DNA of 64,000 bases from Bacillus_I endophytica_A (GCF_026790145.1 NZ_JALAMS010000032.1:77262-141261); one strand, 5' to 3'. Positions 33,969-42,674 are shown, numbered from the stretch's first letter. Translations and numbers: made by a program. The notes: a model not told the origin generated them from the sequence alone.

Positions 33969-34178
33969 TTGAACGAACAAACTAAGAAACAATATAAAAT
34001 AGCTGTTCTCAATCTGCTTCAACCTAAGATTGCAAGCCTTGTAAAAGAAGCCCATCCCGTTTATCAAGAAGATTTAGAACAAGAATTAAAACTCAAAATG
34101 CTTGAGAAAATGCAAACTCCTTTTTTACACAATATCCCTAGTTTCTTTGAATTTGTGTCATCTAACGAAAAAGAATAA
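33969..34178 (+). CDS. RsoA-like small sigma region-2 partner
   Basis: A 69-residue protein starting with TTG behind AAGGAAGG. The stretch PKIASLVKEAHPVYQEDLEQELKLKMLEKM resembles the amphipathic sigma region 2.1-2.2 that binds the RNA polymerase beta-prime clamp; DLEQEL is the strongest local match. It sits two bases after the yvrJ-like gene. As in RsoA of B. subtilis, it may supply the region that the SigO-like protein lacks. This is inference from pattern and position. Confidence 0.6.
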   Translation: MNEQTKKQYKIAVLNLLQPKIASLVKEAHPVYQEDLEQELKLKMLEKMQTPFLHNIPSFFEFVSSNEKE

Positions 34179-34193
34179 AATTCAAATTTAAAT

Positions 34194-34231
34194 TGTATAA
34201 CACTTTTAAATTATAGAAACAATATAACACT
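34194..34231. promoter_or_regulatory. Two CcpN-like sites upstream of pckA
   Basis: TGTATAACACT (34194-34204) and AATATAACACT (34221-34231) each match, on the complement, 10 of 11 positions of the CcpN consensus TRTGHYATAYW as I recall it. Confidence 0.45.
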
Positions 34232-34319
34232 CAACCCTTATTACAAATTTATTTATCTAATATAATATCAGTAAAGTGATGCACTTTTTTCATAAATTAG
34301 TATAGACTATTTAAATAAA

Positions 34320-34330
34320 TGTGTTATACT
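34320..34330 (+). promoter_or_regulatory. CcpN operator overlapping the pckA -10
   Basis: TGTGTTATACT fits the CcpN consensus TRTGHYATAYW at all positions and includes the likely -10 TATACT (34325-34330). CcpN represses gluconeogenic pckA during glycolytic growth in B. subtilis. Confidence 0.6.
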
Positions 34331-34378
34331 CTTTTTAAGTTAAAATAAAAACGTTATGAAAAAAGGATGATATTGCTT

Positions 34379-35968
34379 ATGAGTACTGTCGATATGTCAA
34401 CAAAATTAACTGAACTATTAACGCTTCCGTCTGTTCAACATAACCTTGCAACACCTTCTCTTGTTGAACGTATTTTAGATCGTAAAGAAGGTATATTAAC
34501 AGAAACAGGAGCCGTCAGTGTTGCAACAGGAAAGTACACAGGGCGTTCTCCTCTTGACAAATTTGTTGTACGTGATGCTTCTGTCGAAAAAAAAATCAAT
34601 TGGGGGCAGGTAAACCAACCAATTGCTCCTGATATGTTTTCTCGTTTATATGAGAAAGTTGTAAATCATTTAAAGAAAAAAGATGAACTTTTTGTATTTG
34701 ATGGTTTTGCAGGGGCAGACGAGAAATACCAACTTCCTCTTCGTGTTATTAATGAATATGCATGGCACAATCTATTTGCGCGTCAGCTATTTATCCGTCC
34801 TGACAAAGATGCGGATTTAAAGACTCATAAGCCTGAGTTTACAATTGTATCAGCACCTGACTTCAAAGCAGATCCGGCTATAGATGGAACAAACTCTGAA
34901 ACATTCATTATTATTTCTTTTGAAAAACGCATTATCTTAATTGGGGGAACAGAATATGCTGGGGAAATGAAAAAGTCCATCTTCTCTGTTATGAACTTCC
35001 TTCTTCCTGAGCAAGATATTTTATCAATGCATTGTTCAGCGAACGTTGGCAGTGAAGGTGATGTTTCCCTTTTCTTTGGTTTATCTGGAACAGGAAAGAC
35101 AACCCTTTCTGCAGATGAAAACCGCCGCCTTATTGGAGATGACGAGCACGGATGGTCAAATTCTGGCGTCTTTAATATTGAAGGTGGATGCTATGCTAAA
35201 TGTATTGGTTTAACAAAAGAAAAAGAGCCTCAAATCTTTGATGCTATCCGTTTTGGAGCAGTGCTTGAGAATGTTTTTGTAGATCCAAAAACAAAAACTC
35301 CAGACTATAACGATAACGCACTAACAGAAAATACAAGAGCAGCTTATCCGCTTGAGTCTATTGATAATATTATAAAACCAAGTGTTGCAGGTCACCCTTC
35401 AACAATCATCTTTCTTACAGCAGATGCAACAGGTACGCTACCTCCAATTAGCAAACTAACAAAAGAACAAGCTATGTATCATTTCTTAAGCGGATACACT
35501 AGTAAACTAGCAGGAACAGAACGAGGTGTCACAGCACCTGAAGCCACATTCTCTACGTGCTTTGGCTCTCCATTCCTTCCTCTTCCTGCTACTGTATATG
35601 CTGAGATGCTTGGAAAGAAAATAGTAGAACACGGTGTGGACGTTTACCTTGTAAACACAGGATGGACTGGCGGCGTTTATGGCGTTGGCCAACGTATGAA
35701 CCTAGCTTACACACGCGCAATGGTGCAAGCAGCACTTGAAGGTGAACTTGCTAATGTAGAAACAGTTCAAGACGGTATTTTTGGGCTTCATATGCCAATG
35801 CATGTTCCTGGAGTGCCAGATGAAGTTCTGCAGCCTTTCAAAACGTGGAAAAACCCTGAGGAATATAAAAATGCGGCAACAACGCTTGCATATCAATTCA
35901 AAGAGAATTTCAAAAAATTCTCAACAAACAATTCTGAGATTGAAAAACTTGGTGGACCAATCGTTTAA
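34379..35968 (+). CDS. pckA: ATP-dependent phosphoenolpyruvate carboxykinase
   Basis: A 529-residue gluconeogenic enzyme converting oxaloacetate and ATP to PEP, ADP and CO2. It shows the kinase-1a loop GLSGTGKTTLSAD, the metal-binding GDDEHGWSNSGVFNIEGGCYAK stretch and the substrate Arg in GKYTGRSPLDKF. ATG at 34379 is preferred, with AAAAGGATGA 8 bases upstream; a four-codon longer start overlaps the ribosome site. Transcription is likely controlled by CcpN. Confidence 0.97.
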   Translation: MSTVDMSTKLTELLTLPSVQHNLATPSLVERILDRKEGILTETGAVSVATGKYTGRSPLDKFVVRDASVEKKINWGQVNQPIAPDMFSRLYEKVVNHLKKKDELFVFDGFAGADEKYQLPLRVINEYAWHNLFARQLFIRPDKDADLKTHKPEFTIVSAPDFKADPAIDGTNSETFIIISFEKRIILIGGTEYAGEMKKSIFSVMNFLLPEQDILSMHCSANVGSEGDVSLFFGLSGTGKTTLSADENRRLIGDDEHGWSNSGVFNIEGGCYAKCIGLTKEKEPQIFDAIRFGAVLENVFVDPKTKTPDYNDNALTENTRAAYPLESIDNIIKPSVAGHPSTIIFLTADATGTLPPISKLTKEQAMYHFLSGYTSKLAGTERGVTAPEATFSTCFGSPFLPLPATVYAEMLGKKIVEHGVDVYLVNTGWTGGVYGVGQRMNLAYTRAMVQAALEGELANVETVQDGIFGLHMPMHVPGVPDEVLQPFKTWKNPEEYKNAATTLAYQFKENFKKFSTNNSEIEKLGGPIV

Positions 35969-35971
35969 TCG

Positions 35972-36002
35972 AAAGAGCGAGCGCAACAGCGCTCGCTCTT
36001 TT
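35972..36002. terminator. Bidirectional terminator between pckA and ytmB
   Basis: AAAGAGCGAGCGC pairs with GCGCTCGCTCTTTT. Confidence 0.93.
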
Positions 36003-36243
36003 AGTTTGTAGAATTCAAGGAAATGAACTCATATGTTAAAAAAGTCGTTTCTTTGGACCATTCTATTTTCTTTATGATTGCTCGTCCTCGACTTTCGCCT
36101 TCTTTAGTCGTACGGATGTCAATTGGAATATCAAGTGGGTAAAGACGGTATCCACTTTTTTCAAGTGCAAACTCGTTCTCCCCTACTCTTTCTTCGTTGC
36201 CTTTTGTTACAATCATCGTGTTTAGCTCCATTGGCATACCCAT
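36001..36243 (-). CDS. ytmB: DUF2584-family protein YtmB
   Basis: An 80-residue protein (MGMPMELNTMIVTKGNEERV...) that matches YtmB/DUF2584 in length and pattern. It is predicted to be mostly beta structure with no membrane segment, and its function is unknown. ATG at 36243 has AGAGGTGA upstream; the longer GTG start lies on that site. It sits downstream of ytmA as in B. subtilis. Confidence 0.8.
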   Translation of the reverse strand: MGMPMELNTMIVTKGNEERVGENEFALEKSGYRLYPLDIPIDIRTTKEGESRGRAIIKKIEWSKETTFLTYEFISLNSTN

Positions 36244-36278
36244 AAAAATCACCTCTTTTTTTTTATTATATCAAATTA

Positions 36279-37079
36279 TCAAACCTGTGAAAGGCTTGAA
36301 TGCTTCTTCATCCAGCTTGTAAGTGAATGAACAATTCGGCGATTTTCACGTGGTGGAAAGTAATGTGTAAACCCCTCAAAGTACCATGCTTCATATGTAT
36401 GATTTAGCTTTTTGAGTTCTTCTTCTAATTTGTAAGCATGTTGTACTGAGACATTTTCATCCTGTACTCCATGTATAAGGAGTACAGGACAAGAAATTTG
36501 ATCCACTTCATAAAGAGGGGTACGCCACTTGTAAGCTTCTGGTACCTTATTTGGACTTCCTCCAATAACGCGCTTCATCATTCTACGCAAGTCTTTTCGC
36601 TCATTGTAGGTGAGCACCATGTCTGTTACGCCTCCCCATAATACAAGAGAGCGAACGGTATCGGATAATTCAGCAACCAAAAGAGCCATTACTCCTCCTC
36701 TTGAAAACCCAAAAACGTGAATGTTATCCTTGTCTACTTTTGAATGTTGCTCAAGCACTCCTAAGGCACTCAGCGCGTCATAACGATCTTCTCCTGCAAA
36801 ATCTTCATTTCCTTCTCCCCCTTGGTTTCCTCTATAAAAAGGGGCCATTACAACAAATCCTTCTGAAGCAAATTGAACAATTCGACCAACTCGAACCATA
36901 CCAACGCTTTTAATGCCTCCTCTTAAATATAAAAAACCATCGTATCTTCCGTTAGCTACAGGCTCTGCTAAAAGTCCTTTAACACGAAGTCCATCCACCA
37001 TATATTCCACAACATGAAGGAGTACATGCGGGTTTGGTGATGGAAATCGCTGCTTACTAACTACCGTTCCATTTAGCAA
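36279..37079 (-). CDS. ytmA: Prolyl-oligopeptidase-type alpha/beta hydrolase YtmA
   Basis: A 266-residue serine hydrolase. The nucleophile motif is FGFSRGGV, the acid lies in IHGVQDENV and the His in GFTHYFPP. No N-terminal beta-propeller is present, so it is a single-domain peptidase-like enzyme. YtmA is described as an uncharacterised peptidase. The start at 37079 is open to question, since no strong ribosome site is seen. Confidence 0.82.
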   Translation of the reverse strand: MLNGTVVSKQRFPSPNPHVLLHVVEYMVDGLRVKGLLAEPVANGRYDGFLYLRGGIKSVGMVRVGRIVQFASEGFVVMAPFYRGNQGGEGNEDFAGEDRYDALSALGVLEQHSKVDKDNIHVFGFSRGGVMALLVAELSDTVRSLVLWGGVTDMVLTYNERKDLRRMMKRVIGGSPNKVPEAYKWRTPLYEVDQISCPVLLIHGVQDENVSVQHAYKLEEELKKLNHTYEAWYFEGFTHYFPPRENRRIVHSLTSWMKKHSSLSQV

Positions 37080-37189
37080 AAAACATCATCCTTTAAAATA
37101 ATTTTTCTAGGCATTCACACATATTGTCTCCTCCTCATATTTTATCAATATAGACAAAAGAAGTCTTTTTAAAGGAGGTTTACTCTTTC

Positions 37190-38185
37190 ATGATGAAAAA
37201 AGGTAAAGTTTATTTATCTATAGCTCTTCTCTTAGTTTGCTTAAGTTTGTTTGGATGTAGTCAAGAAACGAAAAAAACGGTCAGAGTTGGAGAAGTAACG
37301 CATTCTATCTTTTACGCTCCACAGTATGTCGCTGTTTCCAAAGGTTTTTTTGAAGAAGAAGGATTAGATGTTGAATTAAAAACAACGTGGGGCGGAGACA
37401 AAACAATGACGTCTTTACTATCAGACGGCATTGATGTTGCTCTCGTTGGTTCTGAAACATCCATTTATGTGCAATCTCAAGGAGCAGATGATCCTGTCGT
37501 TAACTTTGCACAGTTAACAGAAAATGATGGAACTTTTTTAGTAGCAAGAGGAAAAATAGAGAACTTCTCATGGGAACAGCTTAAAGGTTCTACATTTCTC
37601 GGTCAGCGTAAAGGTGGCATGCCACAAATGGTTGGTGAGTATGTATTAAAGCAGCATAATATTGATCCTAAACAAGATTTAGAGCTTATCCAAAATATTG
37701 ATTTTGCAAACGTTGCGAATGCCTTTGCATCAGGAACAGGTGATTATGTCCAGCTTTTTGAACCAACGGCAAGTATTTTTGAGCAACAAGGAAAAGGCCA
37801 TATTGTTGCCTCATTTGGAACCGAATCAGGCAAAGTTCCTTACACTTCTTTTATGGCGAAAGAAAGCTACCTTACTGAAAATGAAGAAACGATGGAGAAA
37901 TTCACACGTGCTCTTTATAAAGCGCAAAAATGGGTTGATGAGCACAGTGCAGAGGAAGTAGCAAAAGAGATTGCTCCTCAGTTTGAAGATACGTCCTTAG
38001 AAACAATTGAAACTGTTGTTGATCGTTACAAGTCACAAGATTCCTATGCAAAAGATCCTTTGCTAAACAAAGCAGAGTGGAATCAGCTTGAGGAAATTAT
38101 GAAAGAAGCAGGCGAACTACCTAAAAATGTGGATTATACAAAACTTGTGAACACGAAGATAGCCAAAAAGGCTATGGAAGAGTAG
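37190..38185 (+). CDS. ytlA: ABC transporter substrate-binding lipoprotein YtlA
   Basis: A 331-residue lipoprotein (signal ending LSLFGC) of the NMT1/SsuA-like fold, with RVGEVTHSIFYAPQYVAVSKGFFEEEGLDVELKT and DVALVGSETSIYVQSQG. The family binds sulfonates, nitrate-like ions or thiamine precursors; the ligand of YtlA is unknown. AAAGGAGG precedes the ATG. It starts a three-gene operon. Confidence 0.85.
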   Translation: MMKKGKVYLSIALLLVCLSLFGCSQETKKTVRVGEVTHSIFYAPQYVAVSKGFFEEEGLDVELKTTWGGDKTMTSLLSDGIDVALVGSETSIYVQSQGADDPVVNFAQLTENDGTFLVARGKIENFSWEQLKGSTFLGQRKGGMPQMVGEYVLKQHNIDPKQDLELIQNIDFANVANAFASGTGDYVQLFEPTASIFEQQGKGHIVASFGTESGKVPYTSFMAKESYLTENEETMEKFTRALYKAQKWVDEHSAEEVAKEIAPQFEDTSLETIETVVDRYKSQDSYAKDPLLNKAEWNQLEEIMKEAGELPKNVDYTKLVNTKIAKKAMEE

Positions 38186-38195
38186 GCGATAAAAA

Positions 38196-38963
38196 ATGAC
38201 ATTTCTTGATGTTCAAAACATAAGTCATACGTACTTCTCAAAAAAGCAAGCTACTTCTGTTCTTGAGAACATTTCATTCACTCTTGAAGAAGGCGAATTT
38301 ATTTCTCTTTTAGGACCGAGTGGCTGTGGGAAAACAACGCTTCTTTCTATCATTTCTGGGCTCCTTTCTCCAACAGAAGGGAGCATATTTATCCAAGATC
38401 AAAAAATGAAAGACCGGAAAGACTTAATTGGCTATATGCTTCAACAAGATTATTTGTTTAATTGGAAAACGATAAAAGAAAATGTCCTTCTTGGGCCTAA
38501 AATCAAAAAGCAAACGTCAGCAGAATGGGAGGAAAAGGCGACAGCTCTCTTAGAAACTGTTGGACTGCCAAATGTAGAATCCCTCTATCCGAGCGAGCTT
38601 TCAGGTGGGATGAGGCAGCGTGTTTCACTCGTTCGTACACTCATTACGAATCCACAGCTTTTATTGCTTGATGAACCTTTTTCAGCGTTAGATTTTCAAA
38701 CCAAATTAAAGCTTGAAGATCTTGTTGGGGAAACGTTAAAGAATTTCAATAAAACCGCCGTTCTTGTTACACACGATATTGGTGAAGCCATTGCAATGAG
38801 TGACCGTATTTTTCTTCTTTCAAGAAACCCGGGGAGACTTTCTAAAACATTTATCGTTCCTCAAAGTTTACGGAGCTTATCACCGCTTGAAGCACGTCAA
38901 CATGAAGAATATAATGCCTTATTTCAACGCATTTGGAAGGAGTTTGAACATCTTGAACAATAA
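38196..38963 (+). CDS. ytlC: ABC transporter ATPase YtlC
   Basis: A 255-residue nitrate/sulfonate-type ATPase: Walker A GPSGCGKTT, Q-loop MLQQDYLF, signature LSGGMRQR and Walker B LLLDEPFSALD. It drives the ytlA/ytlD importer and lies 10 bases after ytlA. Confidence 0.88.
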   Translation: MTFLDVQNISHTYFSKKQATSVLENISFTLEEGEFISLLGPSGCGKTTLLSIISGLLSPTEGSIFIQDQKMKDRKDLIGYMLQQDYLFNWKTIKENVLLGPKIKKQTSAEWEEKATALLETVGLPNVESLYPSELSGGMRQRVSLVRTLITNPQLLLLDEPFSALDFQTKLKLEDLVGETLKNFNKTAVLVTHDIGEAIAMSDRIFLLSRNPGRLSKTFIVPQSLRSLSPLEARQHEEYNALFQRIWKEFEHLEQ

Positions 38964-39753
38964 TAAAAATACAGCCTTCCTTCATGAACAGTATTTGCGT
39001 ACCTTAAAAAGAGAAAAAGTTTATGTTCGTCTTTTTCAACTTCTTATCCTCGTTTCTTTTTTTATTCTATGGGAAGTTGGTTCGCGAACAAAAATTTTAG
39101 ATCCGCTTATTTTCAGTTCCCCTGTTAAAGTGAGCGAGCTTTTTATTGAAAAGCTGATAGATGGCTCTCTGTTGCAGCATACAAGCGTCACTCTTTTTGA
39201 AACACTGCTCGGGTTTTTAATTGGGACGCTTGCTGGGATTTTACTTGCATCGCTTCTTTGGTGGTCACCAAAGCTTGCTAAAATTCTTGATCCTTATCTT
39301 GTTGTATTAAATGCGATGCCTAAAGTAGCGCTCGGGCCGATTCTGATTGTTGCGATTGGACCAAACTTTTCCTCCATTCTAATTATGGGGGCTCTCATTT
39401 CTGTGATTATTACTACCATTGTTATTTATACATCATTTAAAGAAGTGGATCCTAACTATGTAAAAGTCCTTCGTATTTTCAATGCCTCACGACTTCAATG
39501 TTTTAAAGAAGCCATCCTACCAAGCTCTTTTCCAGCTATCATTTCTACTTTTAAAGTGAATGTTGGATTATCTTGGGTAGGCGTTATTGTCGGGGAATTC
39601 CTCGTTTCAAGTCAAGGGCTCGGTTATATGATTATTTATGGATTCCAAGTGTTTAATTTTACCCTTGTGCTTCTAAGCCTCTTGCTTATTGCCATTTTAG
39701 CTACGCTTATGTATCAAGGCGTTGCTATTCTTGAAAAAAAATTGCTGAAATAA
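38953..39753 (+). CDS. ytlD: ABC transporter permease YtlD
   Basis: A 266-residue permease with about six hydrophobic helices and the loop VDPNYVKVLRIFNASRLQCFKEAILPSSFPAI. TTG at 38953 is preferred because AAGGAG ends 10 bases upstream; an earlier in-frame extension lies inside ytlC and is not credible. It overlaps ytlC by 11 bases. Confidence 0.82.
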   Translation: MNNNKNTAFLHEQYLRTLKREKVYVRLFQLLILVSFFILWEVGSRTKILDPLIFSSPVKVSELFIEKLIDGSLLQHTSVTLFETLLGFLIGTLAGILLASLLWWSPKLAKILDPYLVVLNAMPKVALGPILIVAIGPNFSSILIMGALISVIITTIVIYTSFKEVDPNYVKVLRIFNASRLQCFKEAILPSSFPAIISTFKVNVGLSWVGVIVGEFLVSSQGLGYMIIYGFQVFNFTLVLLSLLLIAILATLMYQGVAILEKKLLK

Positions 39754-39754
39754 T

Positions 39755-39789
39755 AAAAAGGAACATCTCTTACGAAGATGTTCCTTTTT
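39755..39789. terminator. Bidirectional terminator between ytlD and ytkD
   Basis: AAAAAGGAACATCT pairs with AGATGTTCCTTTTT. Confidence 0.92.
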
Positions 39790-40264
39790 GAGGTAATATT
39801 CCCTGACGTCGCATTTCAGTTAACACGTGCTGAAGAACGTCATCTTTCATAATAAAACTGTATTCTTCATGATTTTTAATATCTTTTGGTAATTCTCTTA
39901 CTAAAACAGGTCCTTTAGTTTCTAGGTAATCATCTCTTTTTTTAATCTCTGGAATAGAAGCAAAGTAAATGTTTTTGATAATAATTCGTTGGCGGCTACA
40001 TACTTTATACTGCCCTAAATAGTGTAAATCTGTAACAACTCCACCTGTTTCCTCCATTACCTCTCGTCTAGCAGCTTCTGCAGGTGTCTCTCCTTGCTCT
40101 ACTTTTCCACCTGGAAACTCCATTCCACGTGTTGAATGATCTGTTAAGAGCCATTGGCCTTCAAAACGACACACAACCCAGACATGTTTCGGATTTTTAG
40201 AAAAAGCATGTTTATTAAAAGACAAAAAAACTTGATTCTGGTAGCTATCTTTAAACGTGTACAT
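39770..40264 (-). CDS. ytkD: Nudix hydrolase YtkD
   Basis: A 164-residue Nudix enzyme. The Nudix box reads GGKVEQGETPAEAARREVMEETGG. YtkD of B. subtilis hydrolyses nucleoside triphosphates, including oxidised dGTP, and can remove pyrophosphate from RNA. It is a single gene convergent with ytlD. The start ATG at 40264 has a weak upstream site. Confidence 0.88.
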   Translation of the reverse strand: MYTFKDSYQNQVFLSFNKHAFSKNPKHVWVVCRFEGQWLLTDHSTRGMEFPGGKVEQGETPAEAARREVMEETGGVVTDLHYLGQYKVCSRQRIIIKNIYFASIPEIKKRDDYLETKGPVLVRELPKDIKNHEEYSFIMKDDVLQHVLTEMRRQGILPQKGTSS

Positions 40265-40362
40265 ATGACATTACTCCATCGCTCATTATTATGATTTCTA
40301 TTGTAGCATAGAAGTTTTCAATACGTTCTTTTTTCCCGACAAAAAAAGAGCAATTATTGAAA

Positions 40363-40692
40363 TCACTCTTTATTTCTGTTCAGCAACGGCAGGATTTGTT
40401 CAATATGGGCTTTGGCATTCTCATCTCCAAGCTCATACAATTTATCATATATAGCACAAATATGGCGATCATAAATGTCATTTCCTTTATCATGATGATA
40501 TTCTAAGTATGGAACATGGGCTCTGAAGTAGTTACCCCAATCTGTTGCTCTGTTTTCATTAAAGATCTCTCTTAGTTCTTCTATTTCCTCATTATTGGCA
40601 TAAATCGTATAGTTCCAATCTGACGCAGTACTAATTTGTGAAATTTCCCCTGTTGCTAATGTAACGTAATAGGTTTGTCGCTCGTTTATCAT
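40363..40692 (-). CDS. Small protein of unknown function
   Basis: A 109-residue, soluble, acidic protein beginning MINERQTYYVTLATGEISQI and rich in Tyr, Asn and Glu. It contains YFRAHVPYLEYHHDKGNDIYDRHICAIYDKLYELGDENA, which could be a helical His/Asp-rich surface. GAGGAGAG precedes the ATG. I do not recognise a family. It lies between ytkD and the holin gene, with 98 bases to the former. Confidence 0.65.
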   Translation of the reverse strand: MINERQTYYVTLATGEISQISTASDWNYTIYANNEEIEELREIFNENRATDWGNYFRAHVPYLEYHHDKGNDIYDRHICAIYDKLYELGDENAKAHIEQILPLLNRNKE

Positions 40693-40758
40693 AGAATTCT
40701 CTCCTCTTTGTAGAGATAATAGTGTTCTTATCCCACAAAAAGGAGAAAAATATTCATT

Positions 40759-41154
40759 TTATTTTTTAAATCGGTTTTGTAAGGCTTGAATTGCATTGAT
40801 AATAATTTGTGGTACAGGTAGTCCTACTCTTTTTGCGTTATCAGTGATAGAAATGATTTCGTTAAGCGTATAAAATAGGATTGTTGTATTGCGGATGAAA
40901 TTCTCATCCCAGAGTAGAACATCCATAAAGTTTGCTACAGCAACTAAAATAAAAATTAAAATCTTTTGAGCAATTCCTCTATAACCGATACGGCTATTGA
41001 ATTTCTTGTGCACAATAGCTGATAGCAAGCCAGTTATATAATCGAGAATAACGCATGCCAAAAGAATAGTTAGTAAATAATCCCACCCACCGAACAGCAG
41101 TCCAGTAAAAGATCCGATGCTAGCAATGCCGAGCAAGAAAGACTGTTTAAACAC
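40759..41154 (-). CDS. ytkC: Holin-family membrane protein YtkC
   Basis: A 131-residue protein with about four hydrophobic segments, beginning FLLGIASIGSFTGLLFGGWDYLLTILLACVILDYITG and containing SRIGYRGIAQKILI, a signature of the phage holin/TcdE (Bacteriophage_holin_4) family. The position beside ytkD and dps matches ytkC of B. subtilis. No lysis endolysin is adjacent, so a phage remnant or a regulated chromosomal holin are both possible. Confidence 0.8.
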   Translation of the reverse strand: MFKQSFLLGIASIGSFTGLLFGGWDYLLTILLACVILDYITGLLSAIVHKKFNSRIGYRGIAQKILIFILVAVANFMDVLLWDENFIRNTTILFYTLNEIISITDNAKRVGLPVPQIIINAIQALQNRFKK

Positions 41155-41296
41155 AGTTTCCCTCCTCCCAAACTCCTATGATAGGAAATAGTTAATTCAC
41201 AGTATTATTATATGTACAAACTACCAAAGTGCGTGGGAATTTAAAGAAATGAAGATAACGTGTAAAAAAAGAGGGAAAAGGAGGCATATATCATAT

Positions 41297-41331
41297 AAAA
41301 AAGCAAACAAGCATAAGGCCTGTTTGCTTTT
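41297..41331 (-). terminator. Terminator after the quinone-oxidoreductase-like gene
   Basis: AAAAGCAAACA pairs with TGTTTGCTTTT. Confidence 0.8.
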
Positions 41332-41333
41332 CA

Positions 41334-42326
41334 TTACATTTTCACAATAACTCTACCCGTTGATTTTGCTTGTAAAATGTTGTCTAGAGCATTTGGAAGT
41401 TCTTCCAAGGAAATCTCTTTGTTCACAAGCTTTGAGAAGTCTTGGGGTTTTAAATCTCCTCCCATTCGCTCCCAAAGTTTTTGTCTACGCTCCATTGGAC
41501 AATAAACAGAATCAATGCCAAGGAGGTTTACCCCACGCAGTATGAATGGATAAACAGATGTTGGAACTTGGCCTCCACCCGTTAACCCACTTACGGCAAC
41601 AGAACCGTTATAAGAGATTTGACTAAGAATTGACGCTAGCACTTCACCACCAACAGGATCTACGGCTCCTGCAAACTTTTGTTTATCAAGCGCTTTTATT
41701 TTGCCATTGTAAACATCCTCACGCGAGATAATCTCAGACGCCCCAATACTTTTCAAATACTCGTGCTGTGATTCTTTCCCGCTGCTTGCTACAACGGTAT
41801 AGCCCCGCTTAGAAAGCATTGCGATAGCAACGCTACCAACTCCACCTGTTGCTCCTGTCACAAGAACATCACCGTTTTCTTCTTGAAGACCGTTTTCTTC
41901 TAACCGTTGAACAGATAGAGCAGCTGTAAATCCTGCTGTCCCTAAAATCATTGCTTCTTTTAATGTTAAACCTTCTGGTAATGGTACAATCCAATCTCCA
42001 CGAAGGCGTGCATATTCACTATAACCACCAAAATGAGAAACCCCAATTTCGTAGCTTGTTGCAATTACTTTGTCACCTTCTTTAAAGCGCTCATCTTTTG
42101 AGGAAACAACTTCTCCTGCAAGATCAATTCCAGGGATAAAGGGATAAGAAGAGACAATTTTTCCATTCTTAATACTTGCTAGTCCATCTTTATAGTTCAC
42201 ACCAGAGTAAGCAACTTTTACAACAACATCTCCTTCTGGTAAGTCTGACAGAGATAGATGCTCAATGTTCCGTGAAACCTCTTCACCTTGTTCACGAATA
42301 ACTAATGCTTTAAAAGTCTCTTTCAT
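41334..42326 (-). CDS. Zinc-independent MDR oxidoreductase, YhdH/AcuI-like (acrylyl-CoA reductase or quinone reductase)
   Basis: A 330-residue medium-chain dehydrogenase/reductase. The N-terminus has VAYSGVNYKDGLASIKNGKIVSSYPFIPGIDLAGEV, and the NADPH-binding motif is VTGATGGVGSVAIAM. Catalytic zinc ligands of alcohol dehydrogenases are not seen. E. coli YhdH (AcuI) reduces acrylyl-CoA. It lies upstream of a terminator and downstream of the dps small-gene cluster, and is probably its own transcript. Confidence 0.82.
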   Translation of the reverse strand: MKETFKALVIREQGEEVSRNIEHLSLSDLPEGDVVVKVAYSGVNYKDGLASIKNGKIVSSYPFIPGIDLAGEVVSSKDERFKEGDKVIATSYEIGVSHFGGYSEYARLRGDWIVPLPEGLTLKEAMILGTAGFTAALSVQRLEENGLQEENGDVLVTGATGGVGSVAIAMLSKRGYTVVASSGKESQHEYLKSIGASEIISREDVYNGKIKALDKQKFAGAVDPVGGEVLASILSQISYNGSVAVSGLTGGGQVPTSVYPFILRGVNLLGIDSVYCPMERRQKLWERMGGDLKPQDFSKLVNKEISLEELPNALDNILQAKSTGRVIVKM

Positions 42327-42375
42327 AAAAATTCTCCTTTCTTATATTCCCATACAATTTATATTAAATGAAAAC

Positions 42376-42408
42376 AGAGAGTGTAACAAATATCTGCTAC
42401 ACTCTCTG
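42376..42408 (-). terminator. Terminator after the 51-residue gene
   Basis: AGAGAGTGTA pairs with TACACTCTCT around an 11-base loop. Confidence 0.85.
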
Positions 42409-42411
42409 CCT

Positions 42412-42567
42412 TCACGCTTCTGAAATTACTTTTAAAACTGTTTTGCAGCCCATCCAAAGTAAGCGAGGAGCGTAATAAAGAAGTTCAGGTACTTCAAGCA
42501 AAACGTCAAAGGCTGTCTCTGCTACTTCCTTCTTTCTCCTGTTCTGCTTTTTCTTTTTCAGCTTCAC
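42412..42567 (-). CDS. Small basic protein of unknown function, near dps
   Basis: A 51-residue protein. The first 14 residues are strongly basic (MKLKKKKQNRRKKEV), followed by an amphipathic hydrophobic part (FDVLLEVPELLYYAPRLLWM) with a single Cys. This suggests a peripheral membrane or nucleic-acid-linked peptide. It begins with GTG at 42565-42567; AAAGGAG lies 11 bases upstream, and a good terminator follows the stop. I do not recognise it. Confidence 0.65.
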   Translation of the reverse strand: MKLKKKKQNRRKKEVAETAFDVLLEVPELLYYAPRLLWMGCKTVLKVISEA

Positions 42568-42645
42568 TTCTGCACCGTCTCCTTTCTTTGTTTAAAAAGA
42601 TATACGGAGCAAAGAGAGAAACTGTTTCAAAAACTTGCTAGAAGC

Positions 42646-42674
42646 AAAAAAGCGAAGATATTCTCCGCTTTTTC
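42646..42674 (-). terminator. Terminator after dps
   Basis: AAAAAGCG pairs with CGCTTTTT. Confidence 0.75.

Noticed and set aside
38800..38952. Longer N-terminus for YtlD
   Set aside because: It lies entirely inside ytlC in another frame and lacks a ribosome site; the TTG at 38953 has one.
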